A DNA stretch of 64,000 bases, from the NCBI GenBank assembly GCA_009869945.1, contig WIXG01000016.1, forward strand, positions 62,001-126,000, read 5' to 3'. The notes under the pieces are model-generated. The model was not told where the DNA came from, searched no databases, and was given only the letters and a program-made list of their open reading frames with translations. Of the stretch, positions 49,501 through 62,242 are shown piece after piece (the first letter of the stretch is position 1; every line of letters starts with the position of its first letter). The translations under genes and the position numbers were made by a program. The stretch is from Mesaphorura yosii. Taxonomy: Eukaryota; Arthropoda; Collembola; Poduromorpha; Tullbergiidae.

Positions 49501-52500
49501 CCCTACAAATTGCAAATGCACAGAAACCCAGACGATTCTCGATGCCTCGCCAACTCTCACTCGCATGCTTATTACGAAACGCGAGTTATGATGACTAGTA
49601 TTTAGAATCCAACGCTCGGGAATTCTTTACCGTAATGATGGATATAGACTTCATGCTGTATGAATCTACTAATATCGAGAATTCTAGATAGTAGATTGAA
49701 ACCTTTTCATTGTAAAGCAGGCTGGCGCCAAATCCTCACCTTGCCATTTCGCCTTGGTCTTGGTTTCAGTTTAGTTCAGGCGTTGGCATTCTACGTATTA
49801 ATTCCCTTCCTTCCCCGACGCCCTGACTATAACTATACTGATACTAATGGTTAGTTGATAATAATGTCAACGAATCTCTTGCTTCCTGCCGCACACAACA
49901 AAACGACATAATATAACCTACTTACAATGAATGGCTAATGTCATCGTTCCAGCATACGAATTACCAGTATAGATTTGGACATCCAAAAACAACGGGCGAC
50001 GAAAATCCGCCGAATTGGGAAACAAAATTCAGTGTGGAAAGCACTTTATCAGTTTTATGTGCCTTCAATCAACAAATGGTCATCAAATCATCTCATTGCG
50101 AATTTGCCACAAAGCACGTACATTTGCACGGTATTTGCTAGGATGCAAAGATGTTTCGGTCGTGAAATCAATACCAGAATGTTCGTCGTAATCGAATATC
50201 GCCACTACGATACGAGTCTTATTACTCCAATCTTGCTGCGCGAGAAGCAACCTTTGCAGACGCGGTCTCTGGAGACGAAAACAATAATAAAAGGCATTTT
50301 GAACCTCCGTAATAGTTTCTCATGAAAACGTGCTGTGCGATGTTTACGCTTGCCAGTTTCATTCATTCAGGAAGTTTACACGTGGAGCATGCAGAAAGAA
50401 ATGTCGGAAATTCGCAAAGCAAATCTGCAATCTGGTGCCGATGCCGACAAAAGTCGCGTGCCTTGAAAATCGATGCCCGTCTCAATTACCATCAAGGGAT
50501 GAAATTCGGTAGCTTTCAACGCGAAGTAAGGCTCAAGGCCATATCGTAATACGAAAAAGAGCATGAAAATTACCTGGTTTTCTTGGAAGTGAGATTGGGG
50601 TCACTGTGTTTGCGCCGCTCCCTCGTTTGCTTCTGAAAATACAATGCAAGAGGGTGAACATTGGAATCTGTTCATACATTGGCTAAGAAATCTCTGTCTA
50701 CGAAATGGCAAGTCAATGAATGGCTAATTTAAACGTTATGGAGTCCAAATGACGGCATGAATTTCAATTGGCAGCAGCATCGCGCGCACAATGTGCTAAT
50801 GCGCGAATGAATGGTCGACTCGATTCGATTTCGCCTAGTTGTAGAGCATTGATTCGGAATCATAAATAAATATTTCAGATCACCACGGGCTGAAAACCTT
50901 GGGCCTGATTTGTTTTAGTTGTGCTCTGTATTCATGACAGCTCGCTGCGGACGCCAGCATCTTCTGCATTATTCACACAGTCGAAGCTGAGGTAAGGTAA
51001 AGTAATGCTTTAGCTGGAAGCTCCGGAGCACAATGTGATAAAGTCAATAGTGAAAGGAGCCTATTATGATTGTAATTCTATATAACACAAATAAACAAAA
51101 TGGCACCTACGACCTGCTCACACTTACCCTCTGAACACGTTCTTTGCAGCTTTCCGAGCGTCCCACGGCATTCGACGATCTCCGCGGTTCTTGCTGCGCA
51201 CTGAAATCAGAGAAAGAGATGACGGCAATGAGAAAATGGAGCTTTTGGTGATGTAAACCGTGGCGTGAGAAGATGCTCGTGTCAATCAGTGACTTCGACT
51301 TGACTTGAGCCTGGACCAGATGAGTACAGTGGCGTATTTACAAAAGTGACTTGCCTATACTGAGCACAGTCAAGTCCATACCGTTCGCACGTCGCGTGAT
51401 GCCTGCATCTTAAACTATCGACGCGTAAAAGTTCTCCTTGAGAGCCCACGTACGCCCTCCACATGACTTACGACTGGACCATTTAAAACTAAAGAAACTA
51501 AACTACACTGAATTGCGTGCTATGTAAGGAAAATTTATTATTCACAAATCACAGGTGAACCTTTTACTTTCACTGAAGGATAGAACTGACTGATACAGGT
51601 GTGTAACACTAATCTTCTCATCTCTGCTCTGCAAATGGAAGCACAAGACCTTTAATGAGCCTTTCTGTCAGAAGCTCCTACTGAAACTCTAAAAGGCCAA
51701 CTTAAAAGGTTTCACTCCACAGAATAGCGATAACGCAACCGCGATCGTGCGTCCGTAATAAGGAAAATGGGATAAAATATGGGAACGAGGAAGTGTGGGC
51801 TAATTTGGGTGACGATGACATCACATTATTGAGGACATCATTTCGGCGAAATCTATTTCCATTCCAAAACACGCCCTGATTCTACGTACTAATTTCCACG
51901 CACAAACTGGTCCATCTCCGTCGTTAATTACGCTTTCATATAAACTAGAAGTTACTTACTGCTCTGAACGGTCCTCATCTCGAGAAAATGTGTCCTGGGT
52001 CGCATGCTCTTCATTCAGCGTGTCTGGTCGCCTGTCATTTTTGGTACTGGTGCTTGGAGATGATTTATCACCTGAAATAATCCAAATTAATGAATCATCA
52101 TATGCTATTGGTCTTCGAATGGCACTATTATACGATCATCGTCGAACAGCTTTGCCTGCTTCTGACTTTGTATACGGAAACAACAATAAAAACTGCTCCA
52201 AACTTGCGACTAAATGGATGAACTCACAGAAGATCAAACGGTGTCGGATCAGAACGCACATTAAACGACAAAGCGATTAATTGACATTGCTAATGCCCAA
52301 GTTTAATTCATGAGTTCATACTTTTAATGCTAAGGCATACTAATCCAGTCGTGAATAGCCCATTGCCGGGGGTAAAGAGGGGCAGTGGTGAGTCAGGAGT
52401 AGGAATGCGAGATTTCGACGACAAAACTGGTAGCATCGACAGTCGGGAGGCTGAAGACGAGGAACGACTTTTAGGCACAGGCGCAGGTACAAGACGCTCA

Positions 52501-55500
52501 CGCGATTGTGAGGGAACGCTGCCTGGCGATACATGATTTCCGACGGAGCCGTGACCACGCGACCGCGGCGGAGACGCGAACGCTCCTTTGCCAGAGTCCA
52601 AGTCCAAGGAGCGTGGCCTGGTTTCTCTGTCTTTGTCCAAGGACACTGAAACGCCGACGCCGAGTTTGGGCGGACTTGGCGACACATGTTTGGCAGCAGT
52701 CGGAGCTGGAACAGACTTCCTAGCCTTTGGCAAAAGCGGCGGCGGTTCGGACGAGGGTGCTGGCAAGTAGAAAGTACTGTTGGTCGGTGTCACAGACTCG
52801 GACGATGAGGTTGCGGTCGAACTCAATAATTTCACGGAATTGCACTCTTCTGATTTTTGCCCGTGCGGTAAAAGGTCAAATGTCGAGTGCAGCGAGTGTC
52901 TTTGAAATTTATTGCGTTCAATTTCATTTCTGCTGTTCCGCCTGCTTTTAGTCGAACTCGAAATGGAAGTCGATGGTGATAAAGATGATTTATTGCGAAG
53001 TTTGGCACATGTAGGAAATTCGTAATAATCTTCGTGATGCGAGCGAGTGGTCCGCACCAGAGACACGGTTGGAGGATCGTTCGAACCAGAACCGTTCAAT
53101 GCGAGATGAGAAGCTTCGGCAGCAAGCTTTTTCGGGCCGTAAACAACGGGATTGAAATTCACAAACTCCCAGTCAACTCCGACCGATGCTGAGGAGGTGG
53201 GCCCGGAGCTCAGCGCCTGCTTCCGGCGCTTGATTCGACTTTTCAGATTCTGCATTCTTCAAACTTCACTTCACAATTGTGTCAGTTATATCCAACTGCT
53301 TTGAGAACTGAAGCAACACGAAATGAATACTGTTTTATTCTGGACAAAGAAAAGAAGCGAAAAAATGTGGCCAGTGCGATAACGCACTCGGACTGACTGA
53401 CTGACTGGTCAAGATACGTTGACAACTCAACAGTCTGGCTACCGACTTTTAGCGTTTTAACTCTTAACACGACGGATTTAAAAATACAACTCAAAAACAA
53501 CAAACAACACGCAACGACGCGATGAATTTACAGCTTCCTCTTGGACTTGGACTCTTTCATTCAGTATTTTCAAAGATAAATTTCACGCAGCAAGACAGCA
53601 ATTGACACTTGAGTGGAGACGATGACTTGTTGCAGCCAAACCATAACAAACACTTGTGAGATCGGCCTGTGTCAATGGAGGCAGGAACAAGAAGGATATC
53701 GCACTCAGGGAAAACTTCTTTAACCAAACTTTACTTCACATTTGTGTGATGCGTTGCACATTTGTCAAGAACGCCTAATAAAATTACACGACTTGTGTTA
53801 TTTATGTATTCTCAGAAGTTTTCCTCGTTCCTTCTCGACTTGCTCGTTTAGCCCACTAACACTAACCACACTGAAACAATAAAGTTTCAGTCTAAAAGTC
53901 ATTTACTCAAATTCTTCAACTTAATTATGCGTTAATCCTGCCACATTTAACTGACTGAGTTTGGGTCTGTCTTGCAGTTCCAACTTTGTTCTTGCTCGTT
54001 TTGACAATGCATGGGTAATGTATCCCATTTCACGTAAGTCAGATAAACACAGTACATTCTTTGTCCAAGTCCATTAATAATCTCGCACTGCACTTATCTC
54101 ACTGCGCCGCGCTACGAATTAACAATGGCATATTCAGCATCATCAGTTTGCAGTTTCTGGCCGAGCAGGGCTAACAAACTCTTCCAGTAAAAATGTATGA
54201 TTCATTCGTGAGCAATGCGAAATGCCTCCACACAATCACTCAACTCTGCACCATTATCGTCGCAGTTTTGTAAACAAAGACAGGCGATTGTGTAAATAGC
54301 AAATGGCTAAGCAGCAAAAGACGAGAGACAAAGATACGGCGAGCCTTGGTCTTGGTTTCGCGAATGCGAATTCATGTTAAGATGCACGACCCTCCGGCCC
54401 CGTGGTACTTCAGTCACGCTGGTATGATGTCACAAGTTTTCCTGTCTTAGTGTAAACACTTTTGTCTTGACGGAAAAACTCATTTGGCATACAACTTTAG
54501 ATTTTTATTTGACAAATGCCACAATTTCTACATATTACATGGTTTCTTCGTTTCTTTGTTTCGTCGATTCCTGAAATACTCCTTTATGAATTCATTCGTA
54601 CGACTTCTCAAGAATCAAAATCCATTTCGAGGGCCGTTTCACTTAACTTCTTGGACAAACCACAAACTTTCCTAACGACACTTCATACGACTGTAAAATA
54701 CTCCATTAAACTGCCATTAAAACGAATGTAATAACTTTAGCCTAATAAAATTCGGTGAAGAGGCTTGTGACAATGAGTCAGACAGGCACCCGTTCCCAGT
54801 TGCGAAAAACACTTTTGTAATTACACGAAGTTTCTAGTTTTATTTAAACCACAACCAGTCGTCAGGCGTGGGTTCCTTCACTTGTACACGAAGACTTTCA
54901 ACTAAACCCTCGGCCAAATGAACTTCTATTTTTACAAACCACACGCAGCAGAAAACGAGAGTTTAAGAGCACAATAAAAAGGCAGCTGGTGGATGTGTCC
55001 ATGAGGGACTGCAGGAAGAACAAGCAGTGGTTGGCCACCTTAACGCAGAGAGCAAAATACGAAGGCCGAACTTAACAGTTGGACTCGGACTACTTCATAC
55101 CATAAATTAGGGTACAGATGAGTTCCGTTGTTGAACCTGCCTGCTGCCTGTCAAGATACAGGCAAAGGGCTATGACTTGCAGCAGACGGAAAGTGAACAA
55201 TCGGACAATCTCCATGCTTCATAGGAGTATACTAAAGAGTAGAGAGCTTTAAAATAGAGCACTGGAGTACCTCAATGCCCAATGTTTTCACACGACATGA
55301 GGGTGCATGGCGCGTGGAGTGGGAAAGAAGTACCCTTGAAAAATATCCCAGCCAGAACAAGTTCCCAGTGCGTGCACGCACAATTGAAAAGGACGTCCGG
55401 GAAAGACAGCCCGAGCCAAGGGATGCAAACCACCATTATAATGAAACGTGTTATTAGCTGTGTGGTGTTGTGCGGCGAGTATTTCAATTGCAGTTCCTAC

Positions 55501-58500
55501 TCTGAGTCCACTTCAAGATGCACTTCTCTCAGCATGCATCAGATTCCGAATTAGCTGAAGGGCGAAATACCAACGTGATCTCGTACTTGCGCTGCTAGCG
55601 CTAAGCTTAGCCAATGAATAATCAGTAAGGAAAAAATTCTCCTCAAAGTACAACGCAAGCAAGGCTCGTAATTCTCACAGATGACATAAGAATGGAAAAT
55701 GAAGTAAAGCACATTTCTGAAGATGTTTTCATGTACCACAAACTGAACTGCGAGTGTATGTTGTCCGGCCATGCAACTGCTGCTTTTAAATGAGTATCGG
55801 AAATGCAAACTGGAAGGAGCGAGAATAAATTGCATAAGTTTAAACATATTTTAAATTAAAATGAGGTCATGAAAATGACAGTCCTTGAATTATTGCAAGT
55901 TGTATTCCACGACGATCGCTCTTACTGACAGTACAGCACAAAATTACAAATTGTTCAAACGGAAACGAAGCCCATAAATTGTCTGCAATTTCGTACCGGT
56001 TGTGGTCGTGGACGAAGTGCCCCAAATTGGTAACTTCAACAACTTCTTGAAACTGCTGCTTCTCTTTAACGAACCACCGTTGGACGCGGATCGTACATCT
56101 TGGGTCGATTCCATAAGATTATCAGTTTCGCATGAACTCACTTCAGTTGTCTTCATAACAAACTGTATGCGGTTGACGTTGTCAATTTGCCAGTCTCACT
56201 TCACTCAAATCTTCAAAGTAATTTAATTTCTGCACAGAGAACAGCTGCACGACACATTCGCGAATATACTACGTTGATGTGATTCTTATGCATTGCATTG
56301 TCAACAGAATTTATGCATAATTTGGTTTTATTGCCTTATGATTCAACTTACGGTTGAACGAAGGCTAAAATCATTAAAGCTCGTGAATTGTTACGAAACG
56401 CGCAACTTGCGAAATGGGAAGGCGTCATTCGTCACTTTCTAATTAATTCATGAGTTTTACGAGCTGTCGTCGGTCTCGGTGAGGAATATCGGACACCAAA
56501 GCCGGCACCTGATTGGAAATGAATTCTGTGAACAAATTCAGCTGAGCCGAGGACGCTCTCTTGGCCATCCAGTATTCTGTAACCTTCACGCTTTCAGCGT
56601 TCACCTCCCAGAAAACAAATTCAGTACAGCAGAAATTCACAACGTTTCCTGCCACACTGCTACACGATATTTTGTAGCACTTAAACTGTCTGTGGGTATG
56701 TTCGTGTGATTGTGTCTGTTGGCTGCGAGCGGAGTTGTCTCAAACGGTCTGCGTCCTCGTTTCGTAAAAAACTGTGTAAAATTTGCTAATCAATGTCTGT
56801 CACTGTGCAGGCAGATGCGAAGGAAGGGCGTCCAAAAATCACTCGAGCTTCCCAACTTGTAAATTCTCAGTCAGTCCGTGTAGAGCAAGTGCATTAGAAT
56901 TATTGCTAAGATAATATTAAAGTAAATAAACTATTTTTGTAAATGAATAAGACGCTAGCAGAGTAAATAGTTCGGCTCGTGCTTCGTGCTAGAACTCAAT
57001 GTCAGAAGACAGACATGCAGAGAACAAGAAGCACCGCCGCGTGATATGCAGATGTGAAGATGCGAGGCGAGGTGTCCTTCATGCTTCAATATCACCGAAG
57101 CTGTATTTATTTAGTTAATTCATTTACCTACATTTTATCATGACTGGCAACCTCAACCTCCTGCAGCACCGCAGAGCGACCTACGACTCAGGAGTGCGAT
57201 GATGAATTCTGTGCAAATACTCTGCTCAGGCAAATATGAATGATGTAATGGAAATTAGGCTCAGGCTGAGGTACACCGGGAGTTAATAAGATGCAGTACT
57301 CACGAAACTGAATACACAGGACAAGAATTGCGAAATAGCGACGTAAATTCTGTTGCTTAATTGAATAAAGTTTCACCGAACCAGCTACGTGAGCTGTCTG
57401 GAGTTGCGTAGCCTTGATCACGATGATTTAAATTATGATTTGATTATGATCACTCACACACTCGCACACACATTCACTCTTCTCCTAATGTTCTACCGAA
57501 CTCATCAAAAAATTAAGCTCGACCACGAACCACGCGGCATAAGGCGCCACCGCCAACACTAAAAATGAGCAATTTACTTGCTCGTAGTCTTAACTACAGA
57601 ACCAGTCTAACCGAGAACAGGATTTTATTCCATCGCACATGCTATCGATCGACAGGGTAGACGGACCACGGATGCATGAAGCCATGGTCGAAAGGTTACG
57701 CTGCGCTTGCAAGAGTGTCATTTAAGTTCTCACTTAACGTTATCGTTATCTTAACCTTAATTCTTGCCACGCTGCTCCTCTCCCAGATAACTTATACTCG
57801 AGATCTCTTGTGTTCGTGTTTGTATGAATGCACAAGCGCCGGCTCATTCTTTCCTTCGATCCAAAATACCGGCTTCTCTTTTTGTTTCCAGCGAAAGGCC
57901 AACACCGGCATCTCATATCTCATGAAACTTGCGAGCTTTCCCCTCTTCTCAGGAGCACGGATAAGGAACGTGAAAAGAGCAGCAGAAACAGCGAGCGGTG
58001 AGTCTGAGCTCGCCAGGATCCATAACAAGGAGAGAATTTCCGTGCGCTCACATGATAGCAAGATGCTGTAATGAGACTGAGCAACTGCTACTTTCTCTCC
58101 CCCATTATCTTCTTTCACTTATGAATTGAGTATGAAGACAGCTTGTGGCAAGTGGAAGAGGAGGCTGCATGTATGAGAGAAAGGTCACCACATGAACCCA
58201 TGACAGTCCAGTTGATCGCGGTGATACCAATTACGACCTTAACATCATTTCCATCCTTTCAACCTTCGCGACGTCACCAAGCATAACATACACGGAGCAA
58301 ACGAGATGGAAGAGAAACAGACGCTGGTCAAGTGAAAAACACAAGAAACTTCTCTTTTATGCTTGCAGATTACTCTCCGGTGCTCAAATTGGATAGGAAT
58401 ATCTCTAGGTTAGAATCTGTTCGCCAGCCGAGCATTTCTGCTCGGTTTCTTGCGCATTTTTCTCACACCGAAGGCGTTGCTGTTCGAAGATGGTCGCAGA

Positions 58501-61500
58501 GATGTTACAGTATGAAACGCATATACTTACCTTGTTCGGACTCAGCTGAGATACCGTGACCTGGCACGAAATTGTCTTCCGAAAATGCTTTCACTGAAAG
58601 ATTTATACTGAATTTAGTAAATCATCTTGATACGTTGTTGTTAAACTTAAAATGTAAAGTTCGACTTACTGGGAATGGCACTCCTACGTTTGGGATCCGA
58701 CTTGGAAGGTCTGATTTTGTCTTTTATCTGCCTCAGTCTGTCTTTCTTCTTCAGGCCCTCAGGTTCAGAGCCCAGACAATTGTCTTGCATTTGTTGAAGG
58801 CAATTACGGTGAATGGTAACATTGCAGTCTAAACCACAAAGGGTACATATGGATTTCATTTCTATCAAATATGGCTCATGAGGGCGTTTGTAGTAATTAA
58901 AAGTACCTGAACACTGTAATCCTTGCGGACCAACTCCCCAAAGTAACTTGGAACAAATGTTGCATTCCTTATAGGAATTCAGGTATTTGGGGGTAAAATG
59001 GTGACCATTATACGGTATCTGTGAGGAAAGTATAATTTGTTATTGCACAAAGTGAAAGCTTGCATTAACTTACTGAAACATGGCTCTGACACGTACCTTT
59101 TTGTTTTTACTCATGAATTTGGACCGCACTGATTTATCTTTTGACACAAATGAAGAACACCTTTCTATCACACAATTCGCCTTCGGACTCCGCAATCCAA
59201 ACTGTCTTTGAAGCAACGTTGACAGGGCACTACTGATGGCCCACGTCCTGTCATCTGCATTCTTGTCCCATTCATTCCTTCAACACAAACCATAAATGTA
59301 GCAGGAATTCATGGGTTTAACCCAATACCAACTTACAGGTAAGATTCTAGGCGAGGAACCAGATACTCTTCTACAATTCGAAGCTCTCTGCTCTTGTCAG
59401 TAATGCTTTCGTCCAACTGATTATCAGGAGGCCCAAACATGCCTATCGAAAGATGAAAGTTAAGGTGAATTTACTTCTTCAAAAATCAAAGCCTTTGGGC
59501 TCAACTCACTTCCAAGGCCAGTAATTCGCTTGTTGCAAAATTCTTCTAGCTGCTTGTTAATCTCCTCTTTAGCTTTGTTCCTGGCTTTCCGAAATACCTG
59601 AAGAAATGAATGTACAGACAGGTTAGTAAACTCCCCAGTTATCAAATAAACAACAATTAATTGTTCCTGACCCTTCTCATCATTTCCTCACGATCGCTTT
59701 CCCGAACAAGAGTGTCATCGATTTCTGCCGCAATGTTCTCGTCGACGTTTGGCACAAGAAGCGGCTACAGGCGAAATAAAAAGTGGTAGTTTTAGTTTTG
59801 GCACTCATTTCATTGATACTTGTAACTGCTTTATAAACTTACAGATCCCGGTGCAGTAAAAGTGGAATGAACTTCATAGCCCCATCTCTTCATTTCCTTC
59901 GTTGTTCCTTCCTCCAGTGAGAGGCCAGTAATTAAGTAAAATAGCTAAAGATAATGAAAATTCAGGAACATTTATTACAAAGATTCGAATCTGTGTAACT
60001 TCATTGGTTGGAATCTGAGCCGTACCAAGCTGCTGGGATCAAAATGATTGTCAATGACAAAGTTCATGAATACGGCGAGATGTGCATTGTGCTCCAGCAG
60101 CCTGGATAAACTACTGTACGGGTCGTGCTTTCCAGTACTCTGAAAACATCGACAATAAGTTGTTGTTTATGCCTACATCATGTAGCGAACGTTAGAGAAT
60201 TTGTCGTTTAACTTACGGCTTGAAAAGACCTGTCGGCAGGAAGACTATCGTCGTCCTCCATGGAAATTATGTCCAAAGCTGCGAAATGGTTCACGGAATG
60301 GCTGCCAGGAGTACCGCAAGATTTCGAAGGTGAGAAATCGCTAGACGAAAAGCTCATCTGAAAAACACGAATTTCAAAATTGAATTTTAAGCAATAAGAT
60401 TCATAATTTATTTAGCTAATACTCACGGAATTAAAACTGTCATCGACGCTGCTGTTTACGTGCTTTCCGTAGGGCGGAGGGGGACTGCCAGGTGGCGTAT
60501 TTTCAGGCCTGGCGTCCGTGACATCTGAAGTGCTGCATCGTGGAGAGTTCTTTGTCAAATTACTAACAGAGTCCGATCTCTTAGATGCTGAAAACATGAA
60601 AGCATGGGAATAAAGTGATCGGAGTACTTTCCCGTGCTCAACGTATGCAATGCACGAAACAAGTTCGTGTCATCGCATTCGAAGTGCAATTAATTCGTCG
60701 TCCGGTGTGACTTTGTATGTTCAGAATGTAAGTACGCGGGACGGGCGTGAAATCATGATTTTAAATTACCTTCTGACTTTAGAGCCTTCTGCATCGAGAC
60801 CGGATCGGGACTTGACTTCGCTCTGTGGTGCTGCTGGCTTGATGTTGGACTTCGACTTGTGGCATCCCCTCCCTTACCGACCTTTAAATAAGAAAATGAT
60901 TACAAGTTCACAAAATAGAAGTGGACAACTCCTCTATACACTGCTAACACCTCACTTGATACTGATAGTCTTGTCAGCACAATCACGTCAAAATCAAAGT
61001 TTTGCAATGTGCGAATTTGTTCAACTGTGGGAATCGAAATGTACAGAACTCCGTAAGTGTTTAATAAAAATTGAAACCAAACTGAAGCTGTCAAGCTCAA
61101 ATCTCAACTCAATATTGTAATTGATACTGTCATGAAACATGAAACTAAAACTCATGTCCATTCCTGTGGTATTTGTTCATGCTTAAAAACAAAGCAGTTT
61201 AAAAGGGAATATTCTGATGGAGCCTTCTTACCTCCTCATCAAATTGTCCGTGACCCTGGTTCGGATAGCCAGGAAAAGGTTCGTGCCTGGAATTTCCAGG
61301 AGACACAGGATAGGAGTTGTCATTAGGAAACGACAAGGACTGTGAAAATGATCTGGGCGGAAGAGGAGGTGGAACATCAGCACAGTCCAACGTTCTAGAG
61401 TTTGGGTACGCGGACTCTGGCGATTGGACTAGTGGATTCTTATTTGTTAGATTGGACGGTGAAAAGGGCGGTTGGAATTGATACTGAGGTTGTGCGAATG

Positions 61501-62242
61501 GGTGCATCGCAGGGGCAAAATGTGGAGGATAAGGCTGAAACTGAACTGGTTGATGAGAATGAGGAAACGGACTAAAAGGAGCTGGCGAGTGAAGCTGTTA
61601 ATAATCAGAAACAGAAAACAAACTATAAAACACTGCAATAAAAATAAAGAAAGGAGTAAGCATCAAACAATAAAAGTCAAAAATTATAAATTAAACTCTA
61701 CGAAGTTCAAACAAAATCATACTAAAACCGTGTTGATGTAAAAATTTGTGTACATAAATTAAAGTGGCGTACTGTGATGTTTATGGCTTTTGTGGAATTC
61801 CTGACTTACCTGCAGATTAGGAGAATTTTGGCGCAGCGCCTTCATTTGAGTCTCGATGGAACGTAAGCTCTTTTCGGCCTTTTCCAACTCTCTTTTATCA
61901 CGAGCATTTTGAGACGCCTCAAATTTTTTCAGGCATTTCTCGTACTCCGAAAATGCTTGATCACGATAGACTTGAAGAGTACGCAGTTTATTGTCTTGCA
62001 TTTGCATTTGAATTCCAACCTGTCCAGCAAGAAAATGTTCAATGCCCATGCCCATTTACGGCGACTGCCTAAACGAGAGCCTGAAATGAAGTGTCGAAAT
62101 CTTACGTCAACTGGTATTGGCGCTGTGATAAGGTCCTGCGTAGTGGAGTGTGGCCGGGCTCCATTTCCACCAACCAATCCCATACCCGGAAGCGGCATCA
62201 GATCAGGCGGACGAACCGTGAGAGTAACATAGGAACCGGCAG
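40600..62242 (-). CDS. RhoGEF2: RhoGEF2 (PDZ-RhoGEF/LARG family Rho guanine nucleotide exchange factor), 5' partial
   Basis: Activates Rho GTPases downstream of G-alpha-12/13 at the cell cortex. Thirty-three exons join in phase, from 62242-62106 down to 40794-40600, giving about 1,678 residues in the window. In order: the end of a PDZ domain (AGSYVTLTV); a coiled coil (exon 62019-61810, around KKFEASQNARDKRELEKAEK); a Pro-rich exon with PPPLPPR (61594-61232); an RGS-like/LH domain (60139-59097: LEHNAHLAVFMNFVIDN, LLFYLITGLSLEEGT, RWGYEVHSTF); a C1 finger (59018-58670, with H, CNIC, HRNC and DNC); Ser-rich linkers (58593-45374); DH (45266-44376: ELLHTERSHVRNLKVMDRLF, MAMQRLTKYPLIFENL); PH (44300-42748: YEGPLMWRL, DKRAFLLVN, MYELVCSTPEERKSW); and a Ser-rich, helical tail. 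The rest of the PDZ and the start codon are beyond 64000. Two alternative first exons are listed separately. Confidence 0.93.
42889..43868 (-). other. Intron of RhoGEF2 inside the PH region, with an unexplained open frame
   Basis: A 980 bp intron (gtaagt ... ttctag) separating the two PH-domain exons. A 159-codon open frame on the minus strand at 43261-43740 is long for AT-rich intron sequence. It has no recognised domain or obvious in-phase splice sites, so it is not called as a gene. Confidence 0.4.
45710..50573 (-). other. 4.9 kb intron of RhoGEF2
   Basis: Phase-2 intron between the exon ending SKKTR and the exon starting SDDLENQRQ. Several short minus-strand ATG frames occur (for example 46827-47054 and 47517-47720), but none ends in a donor that I could match to phase 2. 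No RNA gene or mobile element is seen. Confidence 0.45.
50633..51959 (-). other. Two RhoGEF2 introns flanking a 73-nt exon
   Basis: The exon 51200-51128 (AQQEPRRSSNAVGRSESC) is bounded by introns of about 0.5 and 0.76 kb. Outside it, nothing coding is recognised. Confidence 0.5.
52322..53255 (-). CDS. RhoGEF2: Candidate alternative first exon of RhoGEF2 (long, Ser/Pro-rich)
   Basis: An ATG at 53255, with an in-frame TGA two codons upstream, opens a 315-codon frame, by far the longest in this intron. It is rich in Ser, Pro and Lys, with segments such as VDWEFVNFNPVVYGPKKLA and PAPSSEPPPLLPKARKSVPA. A donor (aaaa|gtatga) just before its stop ends the exon in phase 1. That is exactly the phase needed to join the RhoGEF2 exon 52071-51960, whose first codon would become S before DKSSPS. 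The main transcript instead splices 58593-58531 to that exon, also in phase 1, so this exon is not part of it. The joined product would lack PDZ, LH and C1 but keep DH and PH. It could alternatively be a nested single-exon gene. I see no known domain. Confidence 0.6.
55997..56156 (-). CDS. RhoGEF2: Candidate alternative first exon of RhoGEF2 (short, basic)
   Basis: An ATG at 56156 starts a 53-codon frame (MKTTEVSSCETDNLM, then SNGGSLKRSSSFKKLLKL) ending at a donor (accg|gtacga) in phase 1. That phase joins correctly to the RhoGEF2 exon at 52071 and regenerates G in GDKSSPS, as the main isoform does. The LKRSSSFKKLLKL part resembles a basophilic kinase site or membrane-binding basic helix. The product would lack the PDZ, LH and C1 domains. 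Evidence is phase, composition and position only. A frame this short could occur by chance. Confidence 0.45.

Larger units (their letters stand above)
52072..58530 (-). other. 6.5 kb phase-1 intron of RhoGEF2 holding alternative first exons
   Basis: This intron separates the exon ending ISAESEQ from the exon starting GDKSSPSTSTKN, just after the C1 domain. It contains the two candidate initiating exons at 52322-53255 and 55997-56156. A short tandem GACT run lies near 53390-53406. The remaining sequence is AT-rich, with short frames that I cannot support. Confidence 0.6.

Noticed and set aside
53388..53408. GACT tandem run as a possible microsatellite
   Set aside because: Only about four repeat units; too short to report as a repeat feature.
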